The notes below the pieces were generated by a model. That model ran no database searches and had not been told where the DNA came from. It was given only the letters and a program-made list of their open reading frames with translations. The translations under genes and the position numbers were made by a program. A stretch of DNA of 64,000 nt from assembly GCF_026250525.1 (NCBI RefSeq), contig NZ_CP111052.1, positions 159,691 to 223,690 of the forward strand. The letters run 5' to 3'. Numbering within the stretch: position 1 is the first letter of the stretch; every line of letters starts with the position of its first letter. The DNA is from Chondrinema litorale. Lineage in GTDB: Bacteria; Bacteroidota; Bacteroidia; Cytophagales; Flammeovirgaceae. Of the stretch, positions 38,097 to 45,195 are shown in pieces.

Positions 38097-38342
38097 TTGC
38101 CTGAAGAACAAAATGAGTTTGACAATATAATGCAAAAGATAAATGACTTGGATCATTTTTCGGGTAATGCACCTGTATATCTTGATAAAGATTTACATGA
38201 GGTTTTAATTAAGTTGAAAGTCGCAGGAGAGCTAAAAAAAGTTTCTAATCTTATCTCATATCTTGTTGAGAATTTTATTAAAGATAATATCAACTCAATC
38301 CATAAGACATTAAACAATAAAAAGAACAGATATCTAGATTAA
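38097..38342 (+). CDS. Small ribbon-helix-helix-like protein (DUF3408-related)
   Basis: 81 aa from a TTG start. The core APVYLDKDLHEVLIKLKV...VSNLISYLVENFIKDN resembles the ribbon-helix-helix DNA-binding region of DUF3408 proteins from Bacteroidota conjugative elements, but the usual long N-terminal part is missing. Possibly a trace of a conjugative or mobilisable element. The 63 bases upstream, after the ISL3 end, contain a short frame MNHVSPEYVNCTK. Confidence 0.5.
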   Translation: MPEEQNEFDNIMQKINDLDHFSGNAPVYLDKDLHEVLIKLKVAGELKKVSNLISYLVENFIKDNINSIHKTLNNKKNRYLD

Positions 38343-38354
38343 CTAAATTTTAAG

Positions 38355-38765
38355 ATGATTAAAGTAACTGATAACTATTATAGAAAACTTGTTGTGGAGA
38401 TTTTAAGCCAATCTTTTGATGATAATAAAAGTGTTAATTATGTAATTCCACAAGGTAATAGAAGGAAAAATGCACTAATAAAACTGATGGAATACTCTTT
38501 TGACATTTGTTTGAAATTTGGAGAAGTATGGCTTTCAGATGATAAGAAGGCTTGCTCCTTGGTATTATTTCCAGATAAGAAAAAAGATACATTTCAAACT
38601 GTGCTTTGGGATATTAAACTGGCATTATACATTAAAGCAGTTAAAACTCTTAAGAGAGAAGGAAAGATTAAGAAACACCATCCCAAAGAGCCTTTTGCTT
38701 ATTTATGGTTTGTTGGTGTGTTTCCAGAAGCACAGAATCATGGCATTGGTAGTAAATTACTCAAT
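38355..38765 (+). pseudogene. GNAT acetyltransferase, truncated by IS5
   Basis: 137 codons up to the IS5 left end. The acetyl-CoA-binding segment is visible (LWFVGVFPEAQNHGIGSKLL, the Q/RxxGxG/A motif as QNHGIG). The IS5 end begins right after LLN and removes the C-terminal strand and helix. Bases right of the IS5 element (from 42487) do not encode the missing part, so sequence was also lost. Confidence 0.75.
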
Positions 38766-38786
38766 AGACTTGTTCTGGTGTGAGAA

Positions 38787-39322
38787 TCAAGAAGTTAGCA
38801 CAAAGTTCCATAGTCCTGCACACAAGCCAATTACCTTGTTGTAGAAGGATATTTTTCTACATCGCAATCTATCAGATAAGAATCTGTACCGCTTTAAACC
38901 TACAATGGAATTTTCAACGGTGACTCGAAATTGACTTTTTTCTCTATTGGAAATTTGTTGTTGTTCTGTTAAAGGAGTGTTTCGTTTTTTCTTATATGGG
39001 ATACTCAACTTCTTGAATCCATAATCTTTATCTAAACCCAAATAGCCAAGATCAACATGCACTTCATATTCATCGAACCAAAGTCCCCTTTCTGCATCAA
39101 ATTCATTACGTAATATACTCAAGTCATGAGACCTACCATGATAAGCATAACTGAGGTATTTTATCTTTTTCTCCTTAGTACTCATTAGCATGTATTTTAT
39201 GGTGTGTCGTTTTCTTTTGCTGGGCCACACTGGCCGCTGTAAGCATCTCTCTGTTTATCCTGATTACCAGGTCGTTGCCTCCACTGCTCAGTGGCATTCA
39301 TTCCATTGTAAGTTTGCATCAT
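38787..39322 (-). pseudogene. IS5 transposase, C-terminal half
   Basis: Begins about MNATEQWRQRP, aligned with the IS5-type I-D-G-T-E-R-x-x-Q-R-P block, then QDKQRDAYSG. A 14-nt insertion at 39221-39234 shifts the frame; without it YSGKRKRHTIK follows directly. Then HGRSHDLSILRNE, VHVDLGYLGLDKDY and VENSIVGLKRYRFLSDRLR complete a normal DDE end. Confidence 0.82.
39221..39234 (+). repeat. 14-nt hairpin insertion c (IS5, C-terminal half)
   Basis: TGG-GCCA-CAC-TGGC on the plus strand, inserted in the codons of YSG-KRK of the minus-strand transposase. A 2-bp repeat (GC) flanks it. Confidence 0.75.
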
Positions 39323-39350
39323 TACCTATTAGATATGATTTTGTATTTTA

Positions 39351-39531
39351 ATCATGGGAGAGCAGACCCTGACATTCCATGGCAACGGCCACCGTTGGTT
39401 ATTTAAACCGTCCGTCATGTTCTGGGCTGCTCCCATTGATTCCAATACTGGATAGTTCATTAGGTCAGGAACCTGCTTACAATGCTAGTGAAAAGGAGTC
39501 ATACTTTTTTATATCATTAAAAACTTAGCCC
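39351..39531 (+). ncRNA. Candidate IS110 bridge RNA / left-end non-coding region
   Basis: About 180 bases without a gene precede the IS110-a transposase. A stem ATGGGAGAGCAG (39354-39365) with CTGCTCCCAT (39427-39436), with one bulged A, encloses a 61-base region with a second hairpin CAACGG-CCA-CCGTTG at 39383-39397. IS110-family elements encode a structured bridge RNA in a non-coding end; position, length and fold fit. No target or donor loop was verified. Confidence 0.45.
39382..39395 (+). repeat. Hairpin j in the IS110-a non-coding end
   Basis: GCA-ACGG-CCA-CCGT: same 3+4+3+4 form as the insertions in the transposase genes. The stem extends to 6 bp (CAACGG/CCGTTG). Whether it is an insertion or native RNA structure cannot be decided from one copy. 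Confidence 0.4.
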
Positions 39532-40535
39532 ATGAAACGGTATATAGGAGTGGATATATCCAAAAATGATTTAGTTTGTGCTTTTCCAATACAGGAAGGT
39601 TTTACGGTTAAAACATTTAAGAACACCCTAGAAGGTATTGACCTTTTTTTACAAGAACTGGAGAAGTCCGATCATATAGTTGTTGAGGCAACTGGTAACT
39701 ACAGTTCCCTATTGGTGTACAGCCTACATGAAGCCCATTTTTTGGTATCGGTAATCAATCCCAAACAATCTGCTTATTTCTTTAAAATGCAATTGCAAAT
39801 CACCAAAACAGACGCAAAAGATGCTGAGATGCTTTCTTACTACGGTCAGACCTTTAGACCTGCCTTATTTAAGCCCAAATCATCATCTTTACTGAAAATA
39901 CAACACAAACGAATGATTATCAGGCAACTGAAAAAACAACGGCATGTTATGGCCACCATGGAATGGGTTGCCTTCAGGATGAGGAAACGTATTTAATCCA
40001 GCATGACGCTTTATCAAAGAATGTTTTATCAGAAAGCTTGGTGTTCATTGATGAAAAAATTAAACTTTTGGAAGCTGACCTATTGCGGTTGGCAAATCAA
40101 GAGTTCGATCATATGCTCAAACTTGCACTTACAGTGAAAGGAATAGGAAACAAGATTGCCGTTTCATTGATTGTGGCAACAGACGGGTTTCGTCTTTTTG
40201 AAACGGCAAAACAGTTGGCCAAATTCATTGGAATAGCACCAGTACACCATCAATCAGGAACGAGTGTTAAGTCAAACAGGGGGATCAACCGTTCAGGCGA
40301 CCCAACTATCAGGTCTCTGTTATATATGGGAGCGTGGTCAGCAATCAGATATAACAGAGCCTGTAAAGAGCTCTATGATAGACTAAGAAAAGCAGGAAAG
40401 TCAGGCTATGTGGCTTTGATTGCAGTATGTCACAAACTAATTAGGCAGGTATTTGCTGTGGTAAAGAACGGAGTTCCTTTTGATAATGACTATGAATTTG
40501 ACAGTAAAAAAACAGTTGAAAAACTTGCTCTTTAA
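39532..40535 (+). pseudogene. IS110-family transposase a, frameshifted by a 14-nt insertion
   Basis: Starts MKRYIGVDISKNDLVCAF; DEDD residues are in GVDIS and VVEATGNYSS, and TKTDAKDAEML follows. After KKQRH a 14-nt insertion at 39946-39959 shifts the frame. Without it the reading frame continues GMGCLQDEETYLIQ to the transposase_20 domain (KLALTVKGIGNKIAVSLIVA, KFIGIAPVHHQSGTS, SGDPTIRSLLYMGAW) and stops at 40535. Confidence 0.85.
39946..39959 (+). repeat. 14-nt hairpin insertion d (IS110-a)
   Basis: GTT-ATGG-CCA-CCAT, flanked by a 4-bp direct repeat CATG. The codon before the gap and the last triplet of the gap are both CAT. Confidence 0.75.
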
Positions 40536-40938
40536 CATAGTTCATGACGGCAACTATAATTTCAGCCTCTTCTAGCCATTGATACTGTGTTTAAAAACAA
40601 ATAAAAATCAGTAAATTTAATTACCCGAAAGAGGACATGATAGGAAGTTTTATACCGAAGTCCATCTAGTTTAGAGTGAGTACTAACTCGCTCTTATTTT
40701 TTTGTATTGTACATGAAATTTCTTTTTGTGATTGATGTCGTTTTACATCAAACTCTTCTTTCGATTTCCACAACGAATAAATTAATATTAATAGCTTACG
40801 TTCTACAGCAATGACTCCAATCTTTTTGCAAGGCTTTTTTTCAATGACCCCCTCATAAAAATCATGTAAACTTGAATTCTTACTGTTACAAGCCGCAAGA
40901 GCAGGCATGTACAAAGCTTTTCTGATGTGAGAATTCCC

Positions 40939-40953
40939 GTTGCCACGGTGGCC
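40939..40953 (+). repeat. 15-nt hairpin insertion g (IS110-b, in frame)
   Basis: GTT-GCCA-CGG-TGGC plus one C. Inserted into the KKG-NSHIR codons of transposase b, adding five residues without a frameshift. Confidence 0.75.
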
Positions 40954-41437
40954 TTTTTTAGAAATTCTAGCTCTTTTACTACTTTTTCCAGATTGGTTAA
41001 GTTGCACATCCAAGCCTGCATAACTTACCAACTGTTTGATGTTATTTACCAAAGAAAAATTATTAGTTTCAGCAAGTACGGTTAGTACACTTATCACACC
41101 TAGACCAGGTACTTTTGTAATTCTGTCAATGGTTTGCTTTATATCTTTTTCTTGCTCTACAAGTACAGATAGTTGTTGCTCTATTATTACAATCGTATCA
41201 AGAAGGGACTCGATTTCTTGCTCTAAGCGCTCAATAATGATTTTGGGGACATCAAAACCATTCTTATAAGCATGGAGCTGGTTAATTGCAGCCGTCTTCT
41301 TTTTTTGATATTGACTTCGCTCCCTAGTCAACAGTTTAATTTCTCTCAAAGTAGTATCGGGAGCTTGCCAAATGGGTAGTGTTCGTTCTAATCCCATACG
41401 ACACAGCATAATAGCATCTAATTCATCAGTCTTAGAT

Positions 41438-41451
41438 GGGACCTCCCAGAT
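41438..41451 (-). repeat. 14-nt hairpin insertion f (IS110-b)
   Basis: On the plus strand GGG-ACCT-CCC-AGAT (one G-T pair in the stem), flanked by the 4-bp direct repeat AGAT, so placement is ambiguous over 41434-41451. In the coding strand the codon before the gap and the last gap triplet are both TCT. Confidence 0.8.
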
Positions 41452-41735
41452 TTTGTGTCTAGACTTTCTGCAAAAGCTTTAGCTTTATTGGGCAACAGTA
41501 CACTGACCCGTAGATTTGTATCCGATAAAACATATGCCAAGTTCTCATAATACACCCCTGTAGCTTCTACCACAAAAAGGGTCGGAAGACTGGTGTCATC
41601 TAGCTTTTTATTTGCCCAAACAATAAAATTTTCGATGTCGCTCAAGGTATTTTTGAAAATTCTCTTTGCCCCATATCGTACATCTAATTCTTGGGTAAGC
41701 ATCCCATATTGAACCGAAAAGGTATCTTTTGAAAT

Positions 41736-41749
41736 GTGGCAGCCACGCT
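41736..41749 (-). repeat. 14-nt hairpin insertion e (IS110-b)
   Basis: On the coding strand AGC-GTGG-CTG-CCAC, between GGAATTGAC and ATTTCAAAA. A 3-bp direct repeat TGT flanks it on the plus strand. Confidence 0.8.
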
Positions 41750-41797
41750 GTCAATTCCGAAGCATTTTTTTAAAATTGTGTTTTTCATTAGAATTTC

Positions 41798-41811
41798 TTT
41801 ATGGCCACCGT
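41798..41811 (+). repeat. Hairpin h just upstream of transposase b
   Basis: TTT-ATGG-CCA-CCGT (one wobble pair), ending about 10 bases before the start codon of the minus-strand transposase. The minus-strand text GTTCCACGGTGGCC is nearly the same as insertion g (GTTGCCACGGTGGCC). Confidence 0.45.
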
Positions 41812-41908
41812 GGAACGGATTCTCACGTAAATTATCCGAGGTAGATATCTCTCCCCTAAATACTGTTGTTCCTATAAAGAAAAGAGAGAAATGAATTGTA
41901 AATCAATG

Positions 41909-41922
41909 GCCACAGTGGCAAC
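41909..41922 (-). repeat. Hairpin i in the IS110-b non-coding end
   Basis: Minus strand GTT-GCCA-CTG-TGGC, one base different from insertion g. It lies about 120 bases upstream of the transposase start, inside the 219-base non-coding stretch 41789-42007 where a bridge RNA would be encoded. Confidence 0.45.
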
Positions 41923-42007
41923 TGCTCGATATCGTATAAAACGTATCTTCCATGGCGTCATTCTCTCCTCATCTTTTCTTGTAATTTAATACCTTAGATT
42001 AAGGGAT

Positions 42008-42424
42008 TCAAACATACGTCCATGGGGGCCAATGCTTTTTGAACTCTTCCTCAGTTGCATATGCTCTTTTTGGCATATATCCTCCTAGCTCTAAGGCAGC
42101 TTGAAGTACTTGCAAAGTAAGCGACTGCGATTGATAGGCATTAGAAGGGGCTAGTCCAAAACTTAAAGCTAATAGATCATAAGTCAGACCGCCGGGTGCC
42201 GGAGCACTTTTTATGCTATATAAACCAAAAAAGAACAGGTCTTTATAAGTAGCAAATACACTTTCAGATGGGAAGCCACTTTGTCTTTCATCTATGGTCT
42301 CATCAAAGAGTTCAACATATGCTTGTTCAAAGAGAGTAGCCAACTTATTGAATTGCTCTTCACTTAACCCTGTACTCGCTTTCCATTGTCTTTCTGTTCT
42401 TATTTCTTTGTAGGATATTGCCAT
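42008..42424 (-). pseudogene. IS5 transposase, N-terminal half
   Basis: 138 codons. IS5/IS1031-like N-terminal domain: RQWKASTGLSEEQFNKLATL, DLFFFGLYSIKS, GLTYDLLALSFGLAPSNAYQ and MPKRAYATEEEFKKHW. Between SIKS and GLTY are five extra residues APAPG from a 15-nt hairpin insertion at 42191-42205. After KKHW the sequence leaves the IS5 pattern, which marks the IS110-b insertion point; the C-terminal half resumes at 39322. Confidence 0.82.
42191..42205 (-). repeat. 15-nt hairpin insertion m (IS5, N-terminal half, in frame)
   Basis: Coding strand GCT-CCGG-CAC-CCGG plus one C: the same 3+4+3+4+1 form as insertion g. It adds APAPG to the transposase without a frameshift. Confidence 0.75.
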
Positions 42425-42506
42425 TTTTCTTTTTTATCCCAAAAATAATAATATTGATTATCAATTACTTACACCAGAACAAGTCTAATATAGTAAAAGT
42501 AATTAC

Positions 42507-42830
42507 TTAATTCTGATTTCTAAAAAATGGAAGATATAGCGTATTATATAGAGCTCTAGCACCTTCCTTTAAAGTATTAGTCATTTTATAGATGTTTTTA
42601 CCATCGAGTTTATGATCAGCCATTTTTACATTATAAAGCTGAACTCCTGTTTCAAGATTATGGATGCTTAAACCTTTGGTTTTGATTGAGGCTTTCCCTA
42701 TGTAAAATGAACATTTAAACTCAGGATGCTCTGTATGAATAAGTGTACCAAAAAGATCTCCTTTTTTATCATCACGCTTATCAAACCTGATGTGCCAATG
42801 TAAAGATGGTATGTAATCTTCTTCTGTCAT
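42507..42830 (-). CDS. Hypothetical protein, small
   Basis: 107 aa, no signal peptide, no family recognised. It contains WHIRFDKRDDKKGDLFGTLIHTEHPEFKCSF. Overlaps the stop of the upstream gene by 4 bases, so the two form an operon and may be coupled in translation. The gene ends 21 bases right of the IS5 element. Confidence 0.55.
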   Translation of the reverse strand: MTEEDYIPSLHWHIRFDKRDDKKGDLFGTLIHTEHPEFKCSFYIGKASIKTKGLSIHNLETGVQLYNVKMADHKLDGKNIYKMTNTLKEGARALYNTLYLPFFRNQN

Positions 42831-43165
42831 TCCTCTTTATTATTAGGGTTAAAGATTTGATTTATTTCATGATAGAACCTGTTATTCCCAATATATTCCC
42901 AAAAATCATCAACAGAGACTCTTTCAAAATCACATTCATCGCTATCGATTTTTTTAAGCAGCTTTAAGTCCGAAATCATCTTTCCACTTACAGGATCATA
43001 CCGCTCCATATCCATCATAAAATCATCATGAATGGTAAGTCGTGTAGCCATGCCATTGTCAAATATGTAATGTGTGTATGTCATAAGAGTTTCTATATTC
43101 AACTTTATAAACATACGGATATCACACCAATATTGATGAATGAAATAGTTATATTTTGAGCGCAT
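42827..43165 (-). CDS. Hypothetical protein, small
   Basis: Up to 112 aa; the start is uncertain. In-frame ATGs also occur at 43117 and 43084 (MTYTHYIFDNGMATRLTIHDD), and the last leaves more room for the divergent promoter next to the AraC gene. Acidic, no domain recognised (DFWEYIGNNRFYHEI). Operon partner of the preceding entry. Confidence 0.5.
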   Translation of the reverse strand: MRSKYNYFIHQYWCDIRMFIKLNIETLMTYTHYIFDNGMATRLTIHDDFMMDMERYDPVSGKMISDLKLLKKIDSDECDFERVSVDDFWEYIGNNRFYHEINQIFNPNNKEE

Positions 43166-43194
43166 ACAGTTTTTGGTGAAAAATTAATGTGTAT

Positions 43195-44028
43195 ATGTCT
43201 AATAATATTGATAAGGTGAAAGCAATTGAAGAAATAAAACTTTATTACAGACCAATTCAGCCATCTGTTCAAACAAAAGACGAGTGGATAACTTATCAAG
43301 AAGCCAAACCGAATAAAGAAATAGAAAGCTTTGTGTATTGTTTTTGGCAACTTAAAACGCAAGAAACACTCAGTCAACCATTTATATACAGAGTAGTTTC
43401 TGATGGTTGCATTGATATATTTTTTAACCACAATCAAGCATCCGAAAATTATATAATGGGATTTTGTAGAAAATATACGGAGTTCCCTATTGGCAAAAAG
43501 TTTAACTACATCGGAATTCGTTTTTTACCAGCTGCTTTCCCACTGATATTTGGAGTTAATGCTAAAAGTCTGAGCAACCAATCTCAAGAATTAAAATTAA
43601 TATTACCAGATTTTTCAAATTGGATTAGCACTAAAATTAAGTCTACAGATTCATTTGAAATGATTATAAAATCATTAAATGAGAAATTGATATTCTTTAT
43701 TGAAAGACAAAGTTTTAAATACGATTTACGTTTTTTCAATTCTTTAAATATCATTTTCCATAAAAATGGTTTCTTGAATATAGAGAAAGACTTAAATACT
43801 GGTCTAAGTCCGAGACAACTTCGTAGAGTTTTTAACTTCTATGTTGGAACAACTGCAAAAACTTTTTGCAATGTTGTACGCTTTCAACATATTTTACATG
43901 CTAAACCTTCAAAGCAAAGTATTAGAAATAATAAACTATACTTTGATGTTGGCTTTTTTGATCAAGCACATTTTGTTAAAAATTTCAAGACGTTTTATGG
44001 AGTAACACCATCACAGGCATTTGAATAG
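43195..44028 (+). CDS. AraC-family regulator, DUF6597-like
   Basis: 277 aa from the ATG at 43195; a GTG six bases upstream is also possible. N-terminal DUF6597-type domain (VYCFWQLKTQE, RVVSDGCIDIFFNHNQ, GIRFLPAAFPLIFGV), C-terminal AraC HTH (GLSPRQLRRVFNFYVGTTAK, DVGFFDQAHFVKNFKTFYGVTPSQAF). The VOC protein gene follows after 67 bp and is a likely target. Confidence 0.85.
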   Translation: MSNNIDKVKAIEEIKLYYRPIQPSVQTKDEWITYQEAKPNKEIESFVYCFWQLKTQETLSQPFIYRVVSDGCIDIFFNHNQASENYIMGFCRKYTEFPIGKKFNYIGIRFLPAAFPLIFGVNAKSLSNQSQELKLILPDFSNWISTKIKSTDSFEMIIKSLNEKLIFFIERQSFKYDLRFFNSLNIIFHKNGFLNIEKDLNTGLSPRQLRRVFNFYVGTTAKTFCNVVRFQHILHAKPSKQSIRNNKLYFDVGFFDQAHFVKNFKTFYGVTPSQAFE

Positions 44029-44095
44029 TTTTTGTCCGATTTTTACAATTTCCACCCATTAGTGATCTCTAAATTTGTTCAACAAACTATAAAAA

Positions 44096-44545
44096 ATGAA
44101 GGCACTAGTATTTACTACATTTGTCTTATCTATAAGTTGGGCAAATGCACAAACTCAAAGTAAAATGAAATTAAACGCAGGAATAGTAACAGAAAAATTG
44201 AGTGAGACAAAAGAATTCTACACGGAAAAGTTAGGCTTTGGCATAAGTTTTCAAAATGACTTTTACCTTTTGATACATACACCTGATGGTTCATCAGAAA
44301 TAAGTTTTTTAAAACCGAATCACCCTAGTCAAGAACCTATTTTTCAATCGCCTCATAATGGGAGAGGGGTTTATTTGACCATTGAAGTTGATGATGTAGA
44401 CATGGTTTACTCTCAACTTAAAAATAAAAATATAGCCATAGAAATAGAACTTAGAGATGAACCTTGGGGAGACAGACATTTTGCTATTGTAGATCCAAAC
44501 GGGATAGGGATTGATTTTGTAACCTACACTAAAACTGAAGAATAA
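44096..44545 (+). CDS. VOC (glyoxalase-fold) protein with signal peptide
   Basis: 149 aa. Signal peptide MKALVFTTFVLSISWANAQ, then a single vicinal-oxygen-chelate domain (GIVTEKLSETKEFYTEKLGFG ... PWGDRHFAIVDPNGIGIDFV). Export of a VOC domain is unusual, since most are cytoplasmic; the signal may be functional or a start-site artefact, with an internal ATG at codon 24. Substrate unknown. Confidence 0.75.
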   Translation: MKALVFTTFVLSISWANAQTQSKMKLNAGIVTEKLSETKEFYTEKLGFGISFQNDFYLLIHTPDGSSEISFLKPNHPSQEPIFQSPHNGRGVYLTIEVDDVDMVYSQLKNKNIAIEIELRDEPWGDRHFAIVDPNGIGIDFVTYTKTEE

Positions 44546-44572
44546 TATTGATTTTCACATCAGAACAAGTCT
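44546..44572. repeat. Solitary IS5-end remnant
   Basis: ATATTGATTTTCACATCAGA followed by ACAAGTCT is closely similar to the right end of the IS5 element (ATATTGATTATC...ACACCAGAACAAGTCT, ending 42486). A lone copy immediately after the VOC stop codon suggests that a second IS5 copy was excised or deleted, or that recombination occurred between ends. Confidence 0.55.
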
Positions 44573-44704
44573 TAAAGATGAGGTAGAATATTCTCAGAAA
44601 ACTAACATTTCTTCCTCAAAAAGGAAATACTGCGATTAATGGACATTTCATAATTGACGTTATACTTACTAGTTACAACTACTTCAGACATAACAATTCA
44701 AAAT

Positions 44705-45070
44705 CTAACTATTGGCTTTCAAACGTTTTAAAATGACCGACCGTAAACGATCTTCATTTTCATCACCCCAATTTCCCAGTGTAGAAATTATGGGAATCAA
44801 AGTTTTACCAAATTCTGTTAAACGATATTCCACTTTAGGCGGTACTACAGGATAGATTTTTTTGGTAATCAATTCATGTTCTTCAAGTTCTTTGAGTTGA
44901 ATATTCAGCACACGTCTAGTTGCATCGGGTATTTTGCGTTGCAGTTCGCTTGGTCGTAAATAACCTTCATTGATGAACCACAACAAACGGATTTTCCATT
45001 TGCCGTATAACACTTCACCAATCAAATCCAAGCCACAATTTAGGTTGGGTAAAATTTTTCTTTCGTACAT
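44705..45070 (-). CDS. HxlR-family transcriptional regulator
   Basis: 121 aa, the usual size. Winged-helix HxlR signature: LNCGLDLIGEVLYGKWKIRL, LRPSELQRKIPDATRRVLN, and a C-terminal EYRLTEFGKTLIPI. Divergent from the SDR gene, the common arrangement for HxlR regulators of oxidoreductases. Typically responds to quinones or electrophiles. Confidence 0.88.
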   Translation of the reverse strand: MYERKILPNLNCGLDLIGEVLYGKWKIRLLWFINEGYLRPSELQRKIPDATRRVLNIQLKELEEHELITKKIYPVVPPKVEYRLTEFGKTLIPIISTLGNWGDENEDRLRSVILKRLKANS

Positions 45071-45195
45071 AAAACAAAAATAAACCTATGTTCCAAAATG
45101 TGCAATAGGGGAAAAATTTATCCCTATATGAATCGTATTTCCGTACTTGTGAGAATGGTATATAAGACGGAAATTTGTCCTAAACATATCAGCCA

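Larger units (their letters stand above)
40666..41788 (-). pseudogene. IS110-family transposase b, with three hairpin insertions
   Basis: Starts at 41788 (MKNTILKKCFGID). Insertion e (41736-41749) shifts the frame; without it ISKDTFSVQYGMLT follows. Insertion f (about 41438-41451) shifts it again after LDTKS; without it KTDELDAIMLCRMGLERT follows. Insertion g (40939-40953, 15 nt) adds five residues to ISKKG-NSHIRKALYMPA, leaving the frame open. All other IS110 landmarks are present (VEATGVYYE, KVPGLGVISVLTVLAE, VSYAGLDVQLNQSG). Confidence 0.87.
38766..42486. mobile_element. IS5-family element split by two IS110-family elements
   Basis: Perfect terminal inverted repeat AGACTTGTTCTGGTGT at 38766-38781 and its complement at 42471-42486, flanked by the triplet AAT on both sides (38763-38765, 42487-42489), a 3-bp target duplication. 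The transposase is in two halves on the minus strand: N-terminal at 42008-42424 and C-terminal at 38787-39322. About 2.7 kb of IS110-family DNA lies between them. Confidence 0.85.

Noticed and set aside
39277..39292. CCACTGCTCAGTGG hairpin in the IS5 C-terminal half as a ninth insertion
   Set aside because: The residues it encodes (ATEQWRQRP) align without a gap to the IS5 T-E-R-x-x-Q-R-P block, so it is native sequence.
41995..42025. CATTGGCCCCCATGG at the end of the IS5 N-terminal half as an insertion
   Set aside because: Only three of four stem pairs form and removing it restores no transposase sequence; it is better explained as the IS110 junction.
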